From contig NZ_WEZQ01000014.1 of the NCBI RefSeq assembly GCF_009864005.1, positions 124,001-188,000 of the forward strand: a stretch of 64,000 bases of DNA, given 5' to 3'. This DNA comes from Furfurilactobacillus milii. GTDB lineage: Bacteria; Bacillota; Bacilli; Lactobacillales; Lactobacillaceae. Positions 27,228-36,194 of the stretch are shown here, in pieces (positions within the stretch are counted from its first letter, which is position 1; the number at the start of each line of letters is the position of its first letter). Both the position numbers and the translations under genes were made by a program. The notes under the pieces are model-generated. The model worked only from the letters and a program-made list of their open reading frames with translations, searched no databases and was not told the origin of the DNA.

Positions 27228-28106
27228 ATGCAATATTCACACTTTATTCCAAGGCATGAGGCAGGGATTTCTCAAAAGTTGCTATATTTTAATGTACCTT
27301 CAATCTTATCTCGTCACTATATGATTTATCCGTTATGGGCAGGTGATTATATTGTTAAAACGCCATATCAAGTCAAACGTGATTATATGAACTCTTTTAT
27401 TTTAATGTGCATTGATTTTGGGGCTTTAGATTTTTTTTATCATGGAAAATGGTTTACAGCGCTAGATAAGTCCGTGCTGATTTTAGATTGCAAGGAACCC
27501 AATAGATACTTGGCGCGAAGTGAAACACACTTTTCATTCATACATTTTAGAGGATATGAAGTACAAAGCTTTTTTGACCGTTTCCTACTCAACCATTCAA
27601 TTTTGGTGACCAATAATGACAATCTTTGCAATCAAGTGTGGGAAGTTGTCGACCAAATCAAGCTACACGAAAAAAATAAAATTGATGAAGCCAAATTATC
27701 TGAAGGTTTGTATCGTGTGCTGCTGAGTTTACTTATCTATGGAGAGCAAGGAGGACAGCAGATAAAGCCTCACACAGTGAAAACAGTGCCCGCACAAATT
27801 GAAAATGTAATGCTGTTTATTCAAGATAATTTTGCAACGAATTATTCTATTACAGAAATTGGCGATATTTTCGGTTCTAGTTCTTCTTCGTTGTCACACC
27901 AATTTAAAAAGTATTTTGGTATGGGGATACATGAAGCATTTATTCGTCAACGGATAATTCATGCTCAAGAGGCGTTAACTGATTCAGATAAAACAATTGA
28001 GGAGATTGCTCAAGAATGCGGTTTTAGTGATTCTCCACATTTTATCAAGCGGTTTAAGCAAGCAACTGGGTATACTCCACGGTTCTTTAGACAGTCGCAT
28101 TTATAG
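27228..28106 (+). CDS. AraC-family transcriptional regulator
   Basis: A 292-residue activator. The N-terminal 170 residues form a sensing domain of cupin type. The C-terminal 100 residues hold two helix-turn-helix units: YSITEIGDIFGSSSSSLSHQ and TIEEIAQECGFSDSPHFIK, ending in the FKQATGYTPRFFR signature. CGGAGGAG precedes the ATG. It lies upstream of a second dehydrogenase operon and is its likely activator, responding to the sugar or its keto form. Confidence 0.85.
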   Translation: MQYSHFIPRHEAGISQKLLYFNVPSILSRHYMIYPLWAGDYIVKTPYQVKRDYMNSFILMCIDFGALDFFYHGKWFTALDKSVLILDCKEPNRYLARSETHFSFIHFRGYEVQSFFDRFLLNHSILVTNNDNLCNQVWEVVDQIKLHEKNKIDEAKLSEGLYRVLLSLLIYGEQGGQQIKPHTVKTVPAQIENVMLFIQDNFATNYSITEIGDIFGSSSSSLSHQFKKYFGMGIHEAFIRQRIIHAQEALTDSDKTIEEIAQECGFSDSPHFIKRFKQATGYTPRFFRQSHL

Positions 28107-28164
28107 TTACTTGCATGTCTTAAACTAATGCATAAAAGTACAATAAGTATGCACAATCATTAAT

Positions 28165-28178
28165 TGTAAGCCCTTTCA
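28165..28178. promoter_or_regulatory. Weak cre-like site
   Basis: TGTAAGCCCTTTCA matches the catabolite-responsive consensus except that the central CG is CC, so binding is doubtful. It precedes the dehydrogenase operon. Confidence 0.25.
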
Positions 28179-28232
28179 TTAGTCCTTATAGTGTATTTGT
28201 AAAATCAATCACAATAATTGGAGGGTATGAAA

Positions 28233-29273
28233 ATGACAATTAATGTCGGAGTTATTGGTTTAGGAAATATGGGTTCAAGTCATTTGGATAGGCTGGCTAA
28301 CAGAATCAGCGGCGTGAGGCTGAACGGTATTTGTGATTTAAAAAAGGAGTTAACAGATAAATATTCGAAAATGTATGACGTTAAGGTTTATGACAATGCC
28401 ATGGATTTAATTGACTCACCTGACATTGACGCGGTTGTGGTAGTTACGTTGGAAGGCAATCAAGAGGAACAGCATCGGACACACGTGCCATTCGTACTTG
28501 AAGCCATTAAACAGAAAAAGTATGTTTTTTGCGAAAAGCCAATCGCAGATACTGCAGATGATGCAATGAGAGTCATTGATGCGGAAGTGAAACTTGGAAA
28601 GCGTTATACACAGATCGGGTTCATGCGTCGTTTTGACCCGAGCTATATTGAGTTAAAGAGAGAAATAGATTCCGGAAGATATGGTGAACCTTTGTTAGTG
28701 CACGCAACGCATCGAAACGAAACAGTGGACGAAACGTATGATACTCCGATGGCAATTGCAGATACGGCGGTTCATGAAACCGACATCCTCCATTGGTTGC
28801 TTAATGATGATTATGAGTTCGGATCGACTTTCTTACCCAAAAAACAAACGCGATATACTCACAAAAATTTGCATGATCCACAAGTAATTACGATTGATAC
28901 TAAATCAGGTGTACATGTTGACTTGGAGGTATTTGTAAACAATCAGATGGGTTATGACATTAATTGCGAAGTGGTATGTGAAAAAGGTGTACTACGGCTT
29001 GAAACGCCACATTATACAAGTGTTAAGACGAATCTGCATCAGGAAGAATATATTCCTGAAGAGTACACAGAACGTTTTAAGACAGCGTATGATACTGAAA
29101 TGCAGGAATGGGCGAACGGAATCAATGAAGACAGGGCGGTTGGACCTAGCGCCTGGGATGGGTTAATTTCAATGACTACGGTTGATGCACTCCATAAATC
29201 GCGTAATGAAGGTGGAATCAAAGAAGCGATTACATTGCCAATTGACCGGCCTGAATTGTACAGCGAAGACTAG
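28233..29273 (+). CDS. Gfo/Idh/MocA dehydrogenase (copy 5)
   Basis: A roughly 346-residue NAD(P)-dependent dehydrogenase. GVIGLGNMG is the Rossmann motif, CEKPIAD near 100 the catalytic Lys, and TAVHETDILHW the His/Asp site. It shares the VGPSAWDG block and tail with the gene at 23090-24127, so it is its paralogue. ATG 28233 follows GGAGGG. It starts a three-gene set with two TIM-barrel proteins. Confidence 0.75.
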   Translation: MTINVGVIGLGNMGSSHLDRLANRISGVRLNGICDLKKELTDKYSKMYDVKVYDNAMDLIDSPDIDAVVVVTLEGNQEEQHRTHVPFVLEAIKQKKYVFCEKPIADTADDAMRVIDAEVKLGKRYTQIGFMRRFDPSYIELKREIDSGRYGEPLLVHATHRNETVDETYDTPMAIADTAVHETDILHWLLNDDYEFGSTFLPKKQTRYTHKNLHDPQVITIDTKSGVHVDLEVFVNNQMGYDINCEVVCEKGVLRLETPHYTSVKTNLHQEEYIPEEYTERFKTAYDTEMQEWANGINEDRAVGPSAWDGLISMTTVDALHKSRNEGGIKEAITLPIDRPELYSED

Positions 29274-29285
29274 GAGATGATCGAT

Positions 29286-30152
29286 ATGAAATTAGCATAC
29301 GATCCATCAATGTTTCGAGATAATATGTCATTCAAAGATATGGTTGATAGGGTAGCTCGATTAGGATATCAATATATTGAGCTCTCACCACGACAAGACT
29401 TCATTTGGTTTTATCAATATCCCAAAGTAAATACGCAAATGATTAAAAGTGTCAGACGCTGGTGTGACGATGCAGGCGTTCGTATTTCTTCCGTTTTACC
29501 AGTTCAGCAATGGTCATCGCCAAATGAACAAGAACGTTGTGCCGCAGTTCGTAATATGAAACGCACAATTGAAATAACGTCAGAATTGGGCGTAGATACC
29601 CTTAATACTGAATTTTCTGGTGATAAATACAATGCTGTAGCTTCCGAAGGTCAGTGGTACAAGTCTATGGAAGAATTGTTGCCAATATTTGATCGGGAAA
29701 ACATCAAATTGGAAATTCAATCACATCCGAATGATTTCATTGAAACTAGTAGAGAAGCATCTAGATTAATTCGATCTTTAGATTCGGATATTGTTAGCCA
29801 AGTCTGGTGTTCAGCGCATGCTTTCTATTACGATGACGGTTTGGGAGATGTCCGTCAGCAGTTTAAAGAGGCCGATGGTTTGATATCGCATATTTTGATT
29901 GCTGACACTTTTAATCACAAAGGAAATTTTGGATTACGTTATATTATTAATCCGCCTGAGGCACCTGTTACAATCCATCAGCATTTGAATCCCGGAGAAG
30001 GAGAGGTTGATTTTAAAACACTCTATCAAGTTCTAAAAGAAACAAAGTTTGATGGAATCGTCACCAATAATGTTTTTGCATGGCCTGATAAAGTTGAATG
30101 GTCCAATAACAAGACGTTAAAAAGTATTAGGGACGGTCTCGAATTAAAATGA
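29286..30152 (+). CDS. IolH-like sugar phosphate isomerase/epimerase (TIM barrel)
   Basis: A roughly 288-residue xylose-isomerase-like protein. The segments YIELSPRQDFIWF, ADTFNHKGNFGLRYIINPP and HQHLNPGEGEVDF match my recollection of IolH, an inositol-operon protein of uncertain function. ATG 29286 lies 9 bases after AGGAG that overlaps the end of the preceding gene. An epimerase or keto-glycoside lyase role is also possible given the dehydrogenase next to it. Confidence 0.65.
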   Translation: MKLAYDPSMFRDNMSFKDMVDRVARLGYQYIELSPRQDFIWFYQYPKVNTQMIKSVRRWCDDAGVRISSVLPVQQWSSPNEQERCAAVRNMKRTIEITSELGVDTLNTEFSGDKYNAVASEGQWYKSMEELLPIFDRENIKLEIQSHPNDFIETSREASRLIRSLDSDIVSQVWCSAHAFYYDDGLGDVRQQFKEADGLISHILIADTFNHKGNFGLRYIINPPEAPVTIHQHLNPGEGEVDFKTLYQVLKETKFDGIVTNNVFAWPDKVEWSNNKTLKSIRDGLELK

Positions 30153-30227
30153 TTCACAGACTCTGAATAAAATAAATTGAGAACGTCAGTTGAAGCATAA
30201 AAATGACCAGCAGGTGAGGGGATAAAT

Positions 30228-31097
30228 ATGATCAGCAAAAAACGAATCGGGATAAACCGGAACGTTGCTCCAGGGATGTCGTTGGAAAAATTTGCGCAAT
30301 TAGCCAAAGACAATAACATTAAAATAGTAGAATTGAGGAATGATTTATCTGGAGTACCTACGGTTGAATCCATCACTGACGGGCGATCAATTGAAGAGGT
30401 CAAATCGGTTTTAAAAGGCTTAAAAATTGAGACAATTAATGCGCTGGGAAATGCTGATTCAGCAGAATTACTTCAAAATAACGTCGATATTCTTACACAA
30501 ATGTGTGAAGTGGCTAAACAACTTTCAGTTACTAGAATCATTTTTTGTCCGACGCGTGATGCCAGTGATACACGCTCGGACGGACAACGGCAAGAAGATT
30601 TGGTAACTGCGCTACGTTCATTTTCAGCAATTTTAAAAAGCTTTGGTCTTCAAGGGTTACTAGAACCATTAGGTTTTGCTGATAGTGTTCTACAAACGCC
30701 TTGGGAGGCGCAAGCAGCACTAAAAATTAGCGGTGTGGACAATTTTAAAATAGTAGCGGATACATTTCATTACTTTCTAGCCGGTGTAACTGCTCGGGAT
30801 ATTCAAAAGCGAGTAGATGTAAAACAAATTGGCCTTGTTCATATGAGTACAGTTGCACCCGGAAAATCAGTGTCTTCACTTGCAGATGAAGATCGAATGA
30901 TGCTTGATAATGCCGATGAAAGTCGTTGCCTTGAGTATGTTCGACTGTTACAGGCATCTGGATATTCCGGAAATTATTCATTTGAACCTTTTTCATCGAA
31001 ACTGCGTCAGTGGGATTTGAATCGGGCCAGTGAAAGCATTGCTGTTAGTGTTCAGATGGTAGAAGAAACTGCTAAAAAATCTAGTTTAGAGTTGTAG
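30228..31097 (+). CDS. IolI-like inosose isomerase (TIM barrel)
   Basis: A 289-residue xylose-isomerase-like protein with the pattern of 2-keto-myo-inositol isomerase IolI: INALG early, LEPLGF near 147, VADTFHYFLAG near 178, IGLVHMS, LADEDRM and FEPFS at the end. The metal residues Glu, Asp, His and Glu fall in those segments. It could interconvert keto-inositol forms and link D-chiro- with myo-inositol. GAGGGG precedes the ATG. A terminator follows. Confidence 0.7.
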   Translation: MISKKRIGINRNVAPGMSLEKFAQLAKDNNIKIVELRNDLSGVPTVESITDGRSIEEVKSVLKGLKIETINALGNADSAELLQNNVDILTQMCEVAKQLSVTRIIFCPTRDASDTRSDGQRQEDLVTALRSFSAILKSFGLQGLLEPLGFADSVLQTPWEAQAALKISGVDNFKIVADTFHYFLAGVTARDIQKRVDVKQIGLVHMSTVAPGKSVSSLADEDRMMLDNADESRCLEYVRLLQASGYSGNYSFEPFSSKLRQWDLNRASESIAVSVQMVEETAKKSSLEL

Positions 31098-31165
31098 CAA
31101 GTCCTACTTGAGTGGATGCTTAGTCATTGCTCCGAATATAACTTAAGCCAAAATTACTTGTCAGT

Positions 31166-31217
31166 AAAACAACAGTCAGACCACTGGAATCAATGTAGCC
31201 TGACTGTTGTTTTGTTT
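31166..31217. terminator. Bidirectional intrinsic terminator
   Basis: AAAACAACAGTCA pairs with TGACTGTTGTTTT, between the IolI-like gene and the converging RpiR gene. Confidence 0.85.
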
Positions 31218-31222
31218 ATATT

Positions 31223-32068
31223 CTATGCAGGATGCTTTTTTGAAATAGTGGAACGAATTTCATCAAGAACTATTTCTGCAGATTTGCCAAAATATTGTGC
31301 CGTTAGCATATACAAGCAATCGTTGATTGCCAATTGAGAGGTTAGTGATAGCAATGCCTCAGATCGGTATCGAGAATCTTCAGAAATGGAGAAGAAGTCT
31401 ACATTCCCGTATTCAGCTAAAGGTGAATTTGGAAAACTTGTGATAACGATTATTGGCACATGTTTAGATCTTAAGGCCTCAGCGATTTCAAGTGTATCCG
31501 TATCATTTCCAGTATGCGAAATTACAACCGCACAGTCAGAATCAGACATTCGAGAGGCTTGCATTAAGGCCAAGTGGTATTCGGTATCATGTAGAACGTT
31601 TAAGGGAACTCGTAGAAATTTGTGATAGGCGTCAAGAGCCACAATGTTTGATCCACCGAGACCAAAGAATTCCAATTTTTTAGCGTGGACGATGAGATTT
31701 ACAGCTTTTTCCAAGTCTTTTTCATCCATTAAATCGAATGTACCATTTAGGGTTTCGATATTTGCATCGAGTGTTTTTTTAGCAACCATCTTTGGTGTGT
31801 CAGTGTCAGCAACTTCTTGAATGGTGGGTGCGCTTTTACTCATTTGATTTGAAAGTGCCCATTTAAGCTGTGAGTAATTAGTGTAACCTAATTGTTTTGC
31901 AAAACGTGAAATTGTGGCAACAGAAACGTGGCAGTCCCCAGCAAGTTCAGTAACGGTTTTGGAGGAAGCATTAGTTTGGTTGGCGAGAAAATAGTCTGCG
32001 ATGCTCTTACTACTGTGTCCAAGGGACGGGTAGATGTCTTTAATCCGGTCAAAGATGTTTAATTCCAT
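31223..32068 (-). CDS. RpiR-family sugar-phosphate regulator
   Basis: A 281-residue regulator. The N-terminal helix-turn-helix of RpiR type (about residues 1-75) includes CHVSVATISRFAKQLGY. The C-terminal SIS domain (about 110-240) includes FFGLGGSN and VVISHTGNDTDT, the sugar-phosphate site. AAGGAAGA precedes the ATG. It faces the ascorbate PTS operon across 180 bases; a perfect palindrome and a cre site lie between, so it probably controls that operon. Confidence 0.85.
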   Translation of the reverse strand: MELNIFDRIKDIYPSLGHSSKSIADYFLANQTNASSKTVTELAGDCHVSVATISRFAKQLGYTNYSQLKWALSNQMSKSAPTIQEVADTDTPKMVAKKTLDANIETLNGTFDLMDEKDLEKAVNLIVHAKKLEFFGLGGSNIVALDAYHKFLRVPLNVLHDTEYHLALMQASRMSDSDCAVVISHTGNDTDTLEIAEALRSKHVPIIVITSFPNSPLAEYGNVDFFSISEDSRYRSEALLSLTSQLAINDCLYMLTAQYFGKSAEIVLDEIRSTISKKHPA

Positions 32069-32150
32069 TTGTTTTTATCTTCCTTAATTCATAAAACTAA
32101 TGATTTGTAGTGTGACATAACGATAACATGACAATTTAAAATTTTCTAGC

Positions 32151-32178
32151 TTGCAATGAAAGCGGTTTCGATTATAAT
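32151..32178 (+). promoter_or_regulatory. Promoter of the ascorbate PTS operon with cre in the spacer
   Basis: TTGCAA and TATAAT are 16 bases apart. The spacer begins with TGAAAGCGGTTTCG (32157-32170), which matches the cre consensus at 13 of 14 positions, so CcpA would block polymerase directly. Confidence 0.75.
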
Positions 32179-32198
32179 AGTAAATGTAAAAAGCAATC

Positions 32199-32214
32199 AT
32201 TTCTAATTAGAAAT
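32199..32214. promoter_or_regulatory. Perfect 16-base palindrome, probable RpiR operator
   Basis: ATTTCTAATTAGAAAT is its own reverse complement. It lies just downstream of the predicted transcription start and before the ribosome binding site of the IIA gene, a classic roadblock position. The adjacent divergent RpiR gene is the likely regulator. Confidence 0.65.
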
Positions 32215-32248
32215 TTATGACGTTATTTTACATTACGGAGGTAAAATT

Positions 32249-32710
32249 ATGGACACCGATCCAAAGCTTTCTGTTGATGAAGTGCAGTTAAAGGTACATG
32301 CATCAAACTGGGAAGAAGCAATTCAGGTTGCTGCCAAGCCATTAGTAGATGGTAAAAAAATTACTAATGATTACGTTACAGCAATGATTGATTCCGTTAA
32401 AAAATTAGGCCCTTACATTGTGATTGCACCAGGATTGGCGCTTGGTCATGCACGACCGTCAGAAGCTGTGCATCAAACAGGGTTCGCAATTGCAACATTG
32501 GCGGAACCCGTGAAGTTTGGAAACAAAGACAACGATCCAGTTGATCTGGTGGTTATTCTTGCTTCTACCAGTGATACGGCCCACCTTTCATTGTTGCAAA
32601 AGATTGTTATGTTTTTGAATGACAGTCAAAACTTAGAAACTTTGCGTCGTGCGAAAACACGAGAAGACGCAAAGCATATTGCTGAACAGATCAACGGGGG
32701 CGATCAGTAA
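32249..32710 (+). CDS. ulaC: PTS IIA component, ascorbate/mannitol-type
   Basis: A 153-residue phosphocarrier domain. The phosphorylated His is His67 in LGHARP, preceded by VIAPGLA, as in UlaC/SgaA. It receives phosphate from HPr and passes it to the IIB protein. ACGGAGG precedes the ATG. Its stop codon overlaps the start of the IIC gene, so expression is coupled. Confidence 0.8.
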   Translation: MDTDPKLSVDEVQLKVHASNWEEAIQVAAKPLVDGKKITNDYVTAMIDSVKKLGPYIVIAPGLALGHARPSEAVHQTGFAIATLAEPVKFGNKDNDPVDLVVILASTSDTAHLSLLQKIVMFLNDSQNLETLRRAKTREDAKHIAEQINGGDQ

Positions 32711-34035
32711 TGCAAGTGATTAATTTCTTGGTTTATCAGGTTTTGAGTAACGAAACTATTTTTCTTGGCTTGGTAGCGTTGGTTGGATTATTGCTCCAAC
32801 GCAAAAAGTTTCCGCAGGTTGTTGATGGCACAGTTAAAACTGTTATTGGATTAACCGTTTTATCTTCTGGTGCCGGAATTTTAATTACTTCTCTATCGCC
32901 AGTGGTCACAAAGTTGAACTCAACACTTCATGTTAAAGGGGTTCTACCAACTAATGATGCTGTCTTTGGCGTGGTACTTCGCTTTAGCAGCATTGCAAAG
33001 AACACGGTTATCACCTTCCTATTGGCATTCTTCCTCCATTTGGTATTAGTAAGAATTTCATCAGGAAAGAATTTTAAGAACGCCTATTTAACCGCCCACC
33101 TAATGCTTTACCACGCAGCGTTTATGAATGTTACGTTGCCAGTTGTATTACATACCAACGGTTTTTGGACGATTGTTGTTGGGACGGTTCTGAACGCGGT
33201 CTACTACACGTATTCACCTGCAATTCCAAGAATCATTTCACGACCATGGATGCATGATGTGTCCACGCTAGGGTTTATGGATCAGGTTGGGTCGTTGGTT
33301 GCTCACTTTATTGGTAAATGGTTTGGTAGTTCCAAACCTGAACAGGATGCCGATAATATGAAGTTGCCTAAATGGGCCTCAATGTTCCGAGACAATACGA
33401 TTGTTCTGTTCTTCTTAATGCCAATTATCTTTGTTGGAATCGGATTAGCCGTTGGTCCTGCAGGCATCCAACAACTTGCAGGGAAAGGTCCTGATGCTAC
33501 GAACTGGATCATGTGGTTAATTCTACAAGGATTCACGTTTACGGCTGGGATTGTTATCTTACTTTCTGGTGTGCGGATGTTTATTGGTTCGATTGTGCCA
33601 GCATTTAAAGGGATTTCTGATAAATTCCTTCCTGGTGCGATTCCTGCCTTGGATGCGCCAACCATCTTCCCTTATTCACCAATGGGTGGGATGTTTGGTT
33701 TCCTTGGTTCGACTGTTGGTTGTATTTTGATCACGTTTGCCACAATTATTTTCAAATCTCCTGTTATCGTGTTCCCAAGTCCAATCATTATGTACTTTGA
33801 CGGGAATGTCATGGGGGTATTTGGTAATAAGGCTGGTGGTTGGCGTGGTGCCATTATGGCCGGATTTATCACTGGGATGATTTCATCAGCTGCCGTCATT
33901 CTGTTCTATCCACTTACTGGTGCTGTGTACGGCAGTGGGTTAACGTGGTCAAACATCGACTATGCTCTTGTTTGGATGCCACTTATGTACCTGCTAAAGT
34001 TCATTCGCACCGCGATTGTTGGCTTTATTCTGTAA
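32710..34035 (+). CDS. ulaA: PTS ascorbate-type IIC permease
   Basis: A 441-residue membrane permease of the UlaA/SgaT type with about ten or eleven helices. FLVYQVLSNETIFLGLVALVG opens like other UlaA proteins, and GAIPALDAPTIFPYSP is a conserved internal segment. It imports L-ascorbate or a related compound while phosphorylating it. It overlaps the IIA gene by one base. Confidence 0.8.
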   Translation: MQVINFLVYQVLSNETIFLGLVALVGLLLQRKKFPQVVDGTVKTVIGLTVLSSGAGILITSLSPVVTKLNSTLHVKGVLPTNDAVFGVVLRFSSIAKNTVITFLLAFFLHLVLVRISSGKNFKNAYLTAHLMLYHAAFMNVTLPVVLHTNGFWTIVVGTVLNAVYYTYSPAIPRIISRPWMHDVSTLGFMDQVGSLVAHFIGKWFGSSKPEQDADNMKLPKWASMFRDNTIVLFFLMPIIFVGIGLAVGPAGIQQLAGKGPDATNWIMWLILQGFTFTAGIVILLSGVRMFIGSIVPAFKGISDKFLPGAIPALDAPTIFPYSPMGGMFGFLGSTVGCILITFATIIFKSPVIVFPSPIIMYFDGNVMGVFGNKAGGWRGAIMAGFITGMISSAAVILFYPLTGAVYGSGLTWSNIDYALVWMPLMYLLKFIRTAIVGFIL

Positions 34036-34067
34036 TTTAAACGCAAACGAAATTTGGAGGAAATATC

Positions 34068-34355
34068 ATGAAAATTATTGCTGTATGTGGTTTAGGTGTT
34101 GGATCAAGTGTTATTGCAAAGATGAACATTGAAAGTATTTTGTCTGAAGAAGGTAAAGATGAAGTTGATGTAGACACTGTTGATTTAGGCAGTATTCGAA
34201 GTGCTCCAGCTGACATTTATGTAACGACACGGGAATTGTTTGAAGATTTTCCTGAAGAAGATAAAGAAAAGACCATCGTTTTGACAAACTTTGTGGACAA
34301 AAACGATATCAAAGCCCACTTAGATCCAAAAATGGCAGAATTAGAGAATAAGTAA
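34068..34355 (+). CDS. ulaB: PTS ascorbate-type IIB component
   Basis: A 95-residue phosphotransfer protein. The phosphorylated Cys is Cys7 in VCGLGVGSS, the pattern of UlaB. It phosphorylates the sugar during uptake through the IIC protein. GGAGGA precedes the ATG. Confidence 0.85.
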   Translation: MKIIAVCGLGVGSSVIAKMNIESILSEEGKDEVDVDTVDLGSIRSAPADIYVTTRELFEDFPEEDKEKTIVLTNFVDKNDIKAHLDPKMAELENK

Positions 34356-34368
34356 GGAACGTGGAAAA

Positions 34369-35442
34369 ATGTCAGTTGATAATGTAAATGATGTCACAGA
34401 ACAAACATGGAAAGATGAAGTGTTCCCAGAGTGGGGAACGTGGTTAAACGAAGAAATTGATCGTACTGAGGTACCACAAAACAAGTTTGAAATGTGGTGG
34501 CTAGTTAATATGGGCATTTGGCTTAAGTCTGATCAGCAGACGAGTGTTGCCATTGATTTGTGGTGCGGTACTGGTAAAACAACACATGACAAGGCTGACA
34601 TGTCACCACGTCATCAGTGGTCCCGTTTGACCGGGGGCCGTAAAATTCAGCCTAACTTACGGGCTCAACCAATGGTCATTAATCCGTTTGCAATTCATCA
34701 TCTTGACGCATATCTTGTGACGCATTTTCACCATGACCACATTGACATGAATGTGGCTGCGGCCATTTTGCAAAACGTAAAGGAGCCAATTCCATTTATT
34801 GGGCCTAAAGATGTTGTTGATCAGTGGCTTGACTGGGGTGTTCCGGCTGACCGGTGTCGTATCGTCAAACCCGGGGATGTCATCAAAGTAAAGGACATTG
34901 AAATCGATGTGACAGATTCCTTTGACCGCTCGGTGTTAATTACTGATCCCGACGAAAAAGATTTGCCTGATGATAAACAGGTGCCTGATATGGATGCTCG
35001 AGCCGTTAATTATGTTTTGAAAACTGATGCAGGCACCGTATACGATGCTGCCGATTCACACTTTTCATCTTACTTTGCTAAACATGGTAAGGACTTTGAC
35101 GTCGATGTCGCAATTGTGGCATATGGAGAAAATCCAATCGGTGTCCAAGACAAAATGACTTCCGTAGATGTTCTACGGACTGCAGAAGACTTAAATACAA
35201 AAATTGTCATTCCGCTACATTGGGATGTATGGTCAAACATGCTTGGAGACCCGAGTGAAGTTGAAGCATTGTGGGAAATGCGTAAAGAGAGGTTGGATTA
35301 TAAATTCCATCCATTCTCTTGGTTACCAGGTGGACGATTTGTTTATCCTGACGACCAAGATAAACTGGAATATTATCATGATCGTGGATTCAAGGATCGT
35401 TATACGCATCCGATTAATCTACCATACAAGTCATTCTTGTAA
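34369..35442 (+). CDS. ulaG: L-ascorbate-6-phosphate lactonase
   Basis: A 357-residue metallo-beta-lactamase-fold enzyme of the UlaG type. The metal motif THFHHDHID lies near residue 118, and IPLHWDVW near 284 matches UlaG. It opens the ring of L-ascorbate-6-phosphate to 3-keto-L-gulonate-6-phosphate in the cytoplasm. It starts 13 bases after the IIB gene in the same operon. Confidence 0.9.
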   Translation: MSVDNVNDVTEQTWKDEVFPEWGTWLNEEIDRTEVPQNKFEMWWLVNMGIWLKSDQQTSVAIDLWCGTGKTTHDKADMSPRHQWSRLTGGRKIQPNLRAQPMVINPFAIHHLDAYLVTHFHHDHIDMNVAAAILQNVKEPIPFIGPKDVVDQWLDWGVPADRCRIVKPGDVIKVKDIEIDVTDSFDRSVLITDPDEKDLPDDKQVPDMDARAVNYVLKTDAGTVYDAADSHFSSYFAKHGKDFDVDVAIVAYGENPIGVQDKMTSVDVLRTAEDLNTKIVIPLHWDVWSNMLGDPSEVEALWEMRKERLDYKFHPFSWLPGGRFVYPDDQDKLEYYHDRGFKDRYTHPINLPYKSFL

Positions 35443-35486
35443 TCACTAAAGTAAATATTGAAAGATCTCTTTCTGAGGAAGTCGGA

Positions 35487-36107
35487 ATGAAATTACAGGT
35501 CGCAATTGATCGTAAGTCGTTAACCGAAACCGAGCAGCTAGTCCGAAGCTTGAATGGTATCGCCGATATCATTGAGTTTGGTACATCGCTGATTAAAGAT
35601 TTTGGGTTTAATGATGTCAGTAAACTTGCACAGTTGGCTCGTCACAGTCGTGTATTGTATGACATTAAGACTGTTGATGAAGGCGCCTATGAATTTCATT
35701 CCGGCTTTTATTATGGCGCCGATTATCTAACAGTCATGGGCTCAGCGTCTCCGTCGACAATTGCTTTATGTTATAAGGAAACTAATGCGATTCAGCACAT
35801 GATGATTGACTTGACTGATGTGCCTGAGAATCAAGTCGCAAAAATTGATACTTTCGATAACGCCGTTTATTTGGTTCATCACAATAATGATCTTGGTACC
35901 AAAATTGACGCACCCAAAATGCTCGCTAATTTTCATCAATTACATCCTAAAGTGAAGCATATCGCTGTAGCTGGCGGAATTGATTTAGACAATGCTCAGA
36001 GGCTTAGGAAACAAGGTATCGCGGAGATCGTTATTGTTGGTGGGAAAATAAGCAGCGCAATGTTTGCTGAGGGAGCCGCTAGATCCTTTCGAGAAATCCT
36101 AAAGTGA
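35487..36107 (+). CDS. ulaD: 3-keto-L-gulonate-6-phosphate decarboxylase (HPS/UlaD family)
   Basis: A 206-residue half-barrel of the orotidine-decarboxylase suprafamily. The magnesium/active-site motif DIKTVDEGAYE (D-x-K-x-x-D) and GGIDLDNA near the end are typical. Next to ulaG it should turn 3-keto-L-gulonate-6-phosphate into L-xylulose-5-phosphate; hexulose-6-phosphate synthase is the alternative. TGAGGAAG precedes the ATG. No ulaE or ulaF follows. Confidence 0.8.
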   Translation: MKLQVAIDRKSLTETEQLVRSLNGIADIIEFGTSLIKDFGFNDVSKLAQLARHSRVLYDIKTVDEGAYEFHSGFYYGADYLTVMGSASPSTIALCYKETNAIQHMMIDLTDVPENQVAKIDTFDNAVYLVHHNNDLGTKIDAPKMLANFHQLHPKVKHIAVAGGIDLDNAQRLRKQGIAEIVIVGGKISSAMFAEGAARSFREILK

Positions 36108-36138
36108 TAATTTATTGCTGAGGCAATTTGAACTAGAG

Positions 36139-36169
36139 AAGAGATAACCAAAATGGTTGTCTCTTTTAT
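36139..36169 (+). terminator. Intrinsic terminator of the ascorbate operon
   Basis: AAGAGATAACCA pairs with TGGTTGTCTCTT and is followed by TTATTTTA. Confidence 0.8.
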
Positions 36170-36194
36170 TTTAGATTGAAAGTAGCTGAGTTTT

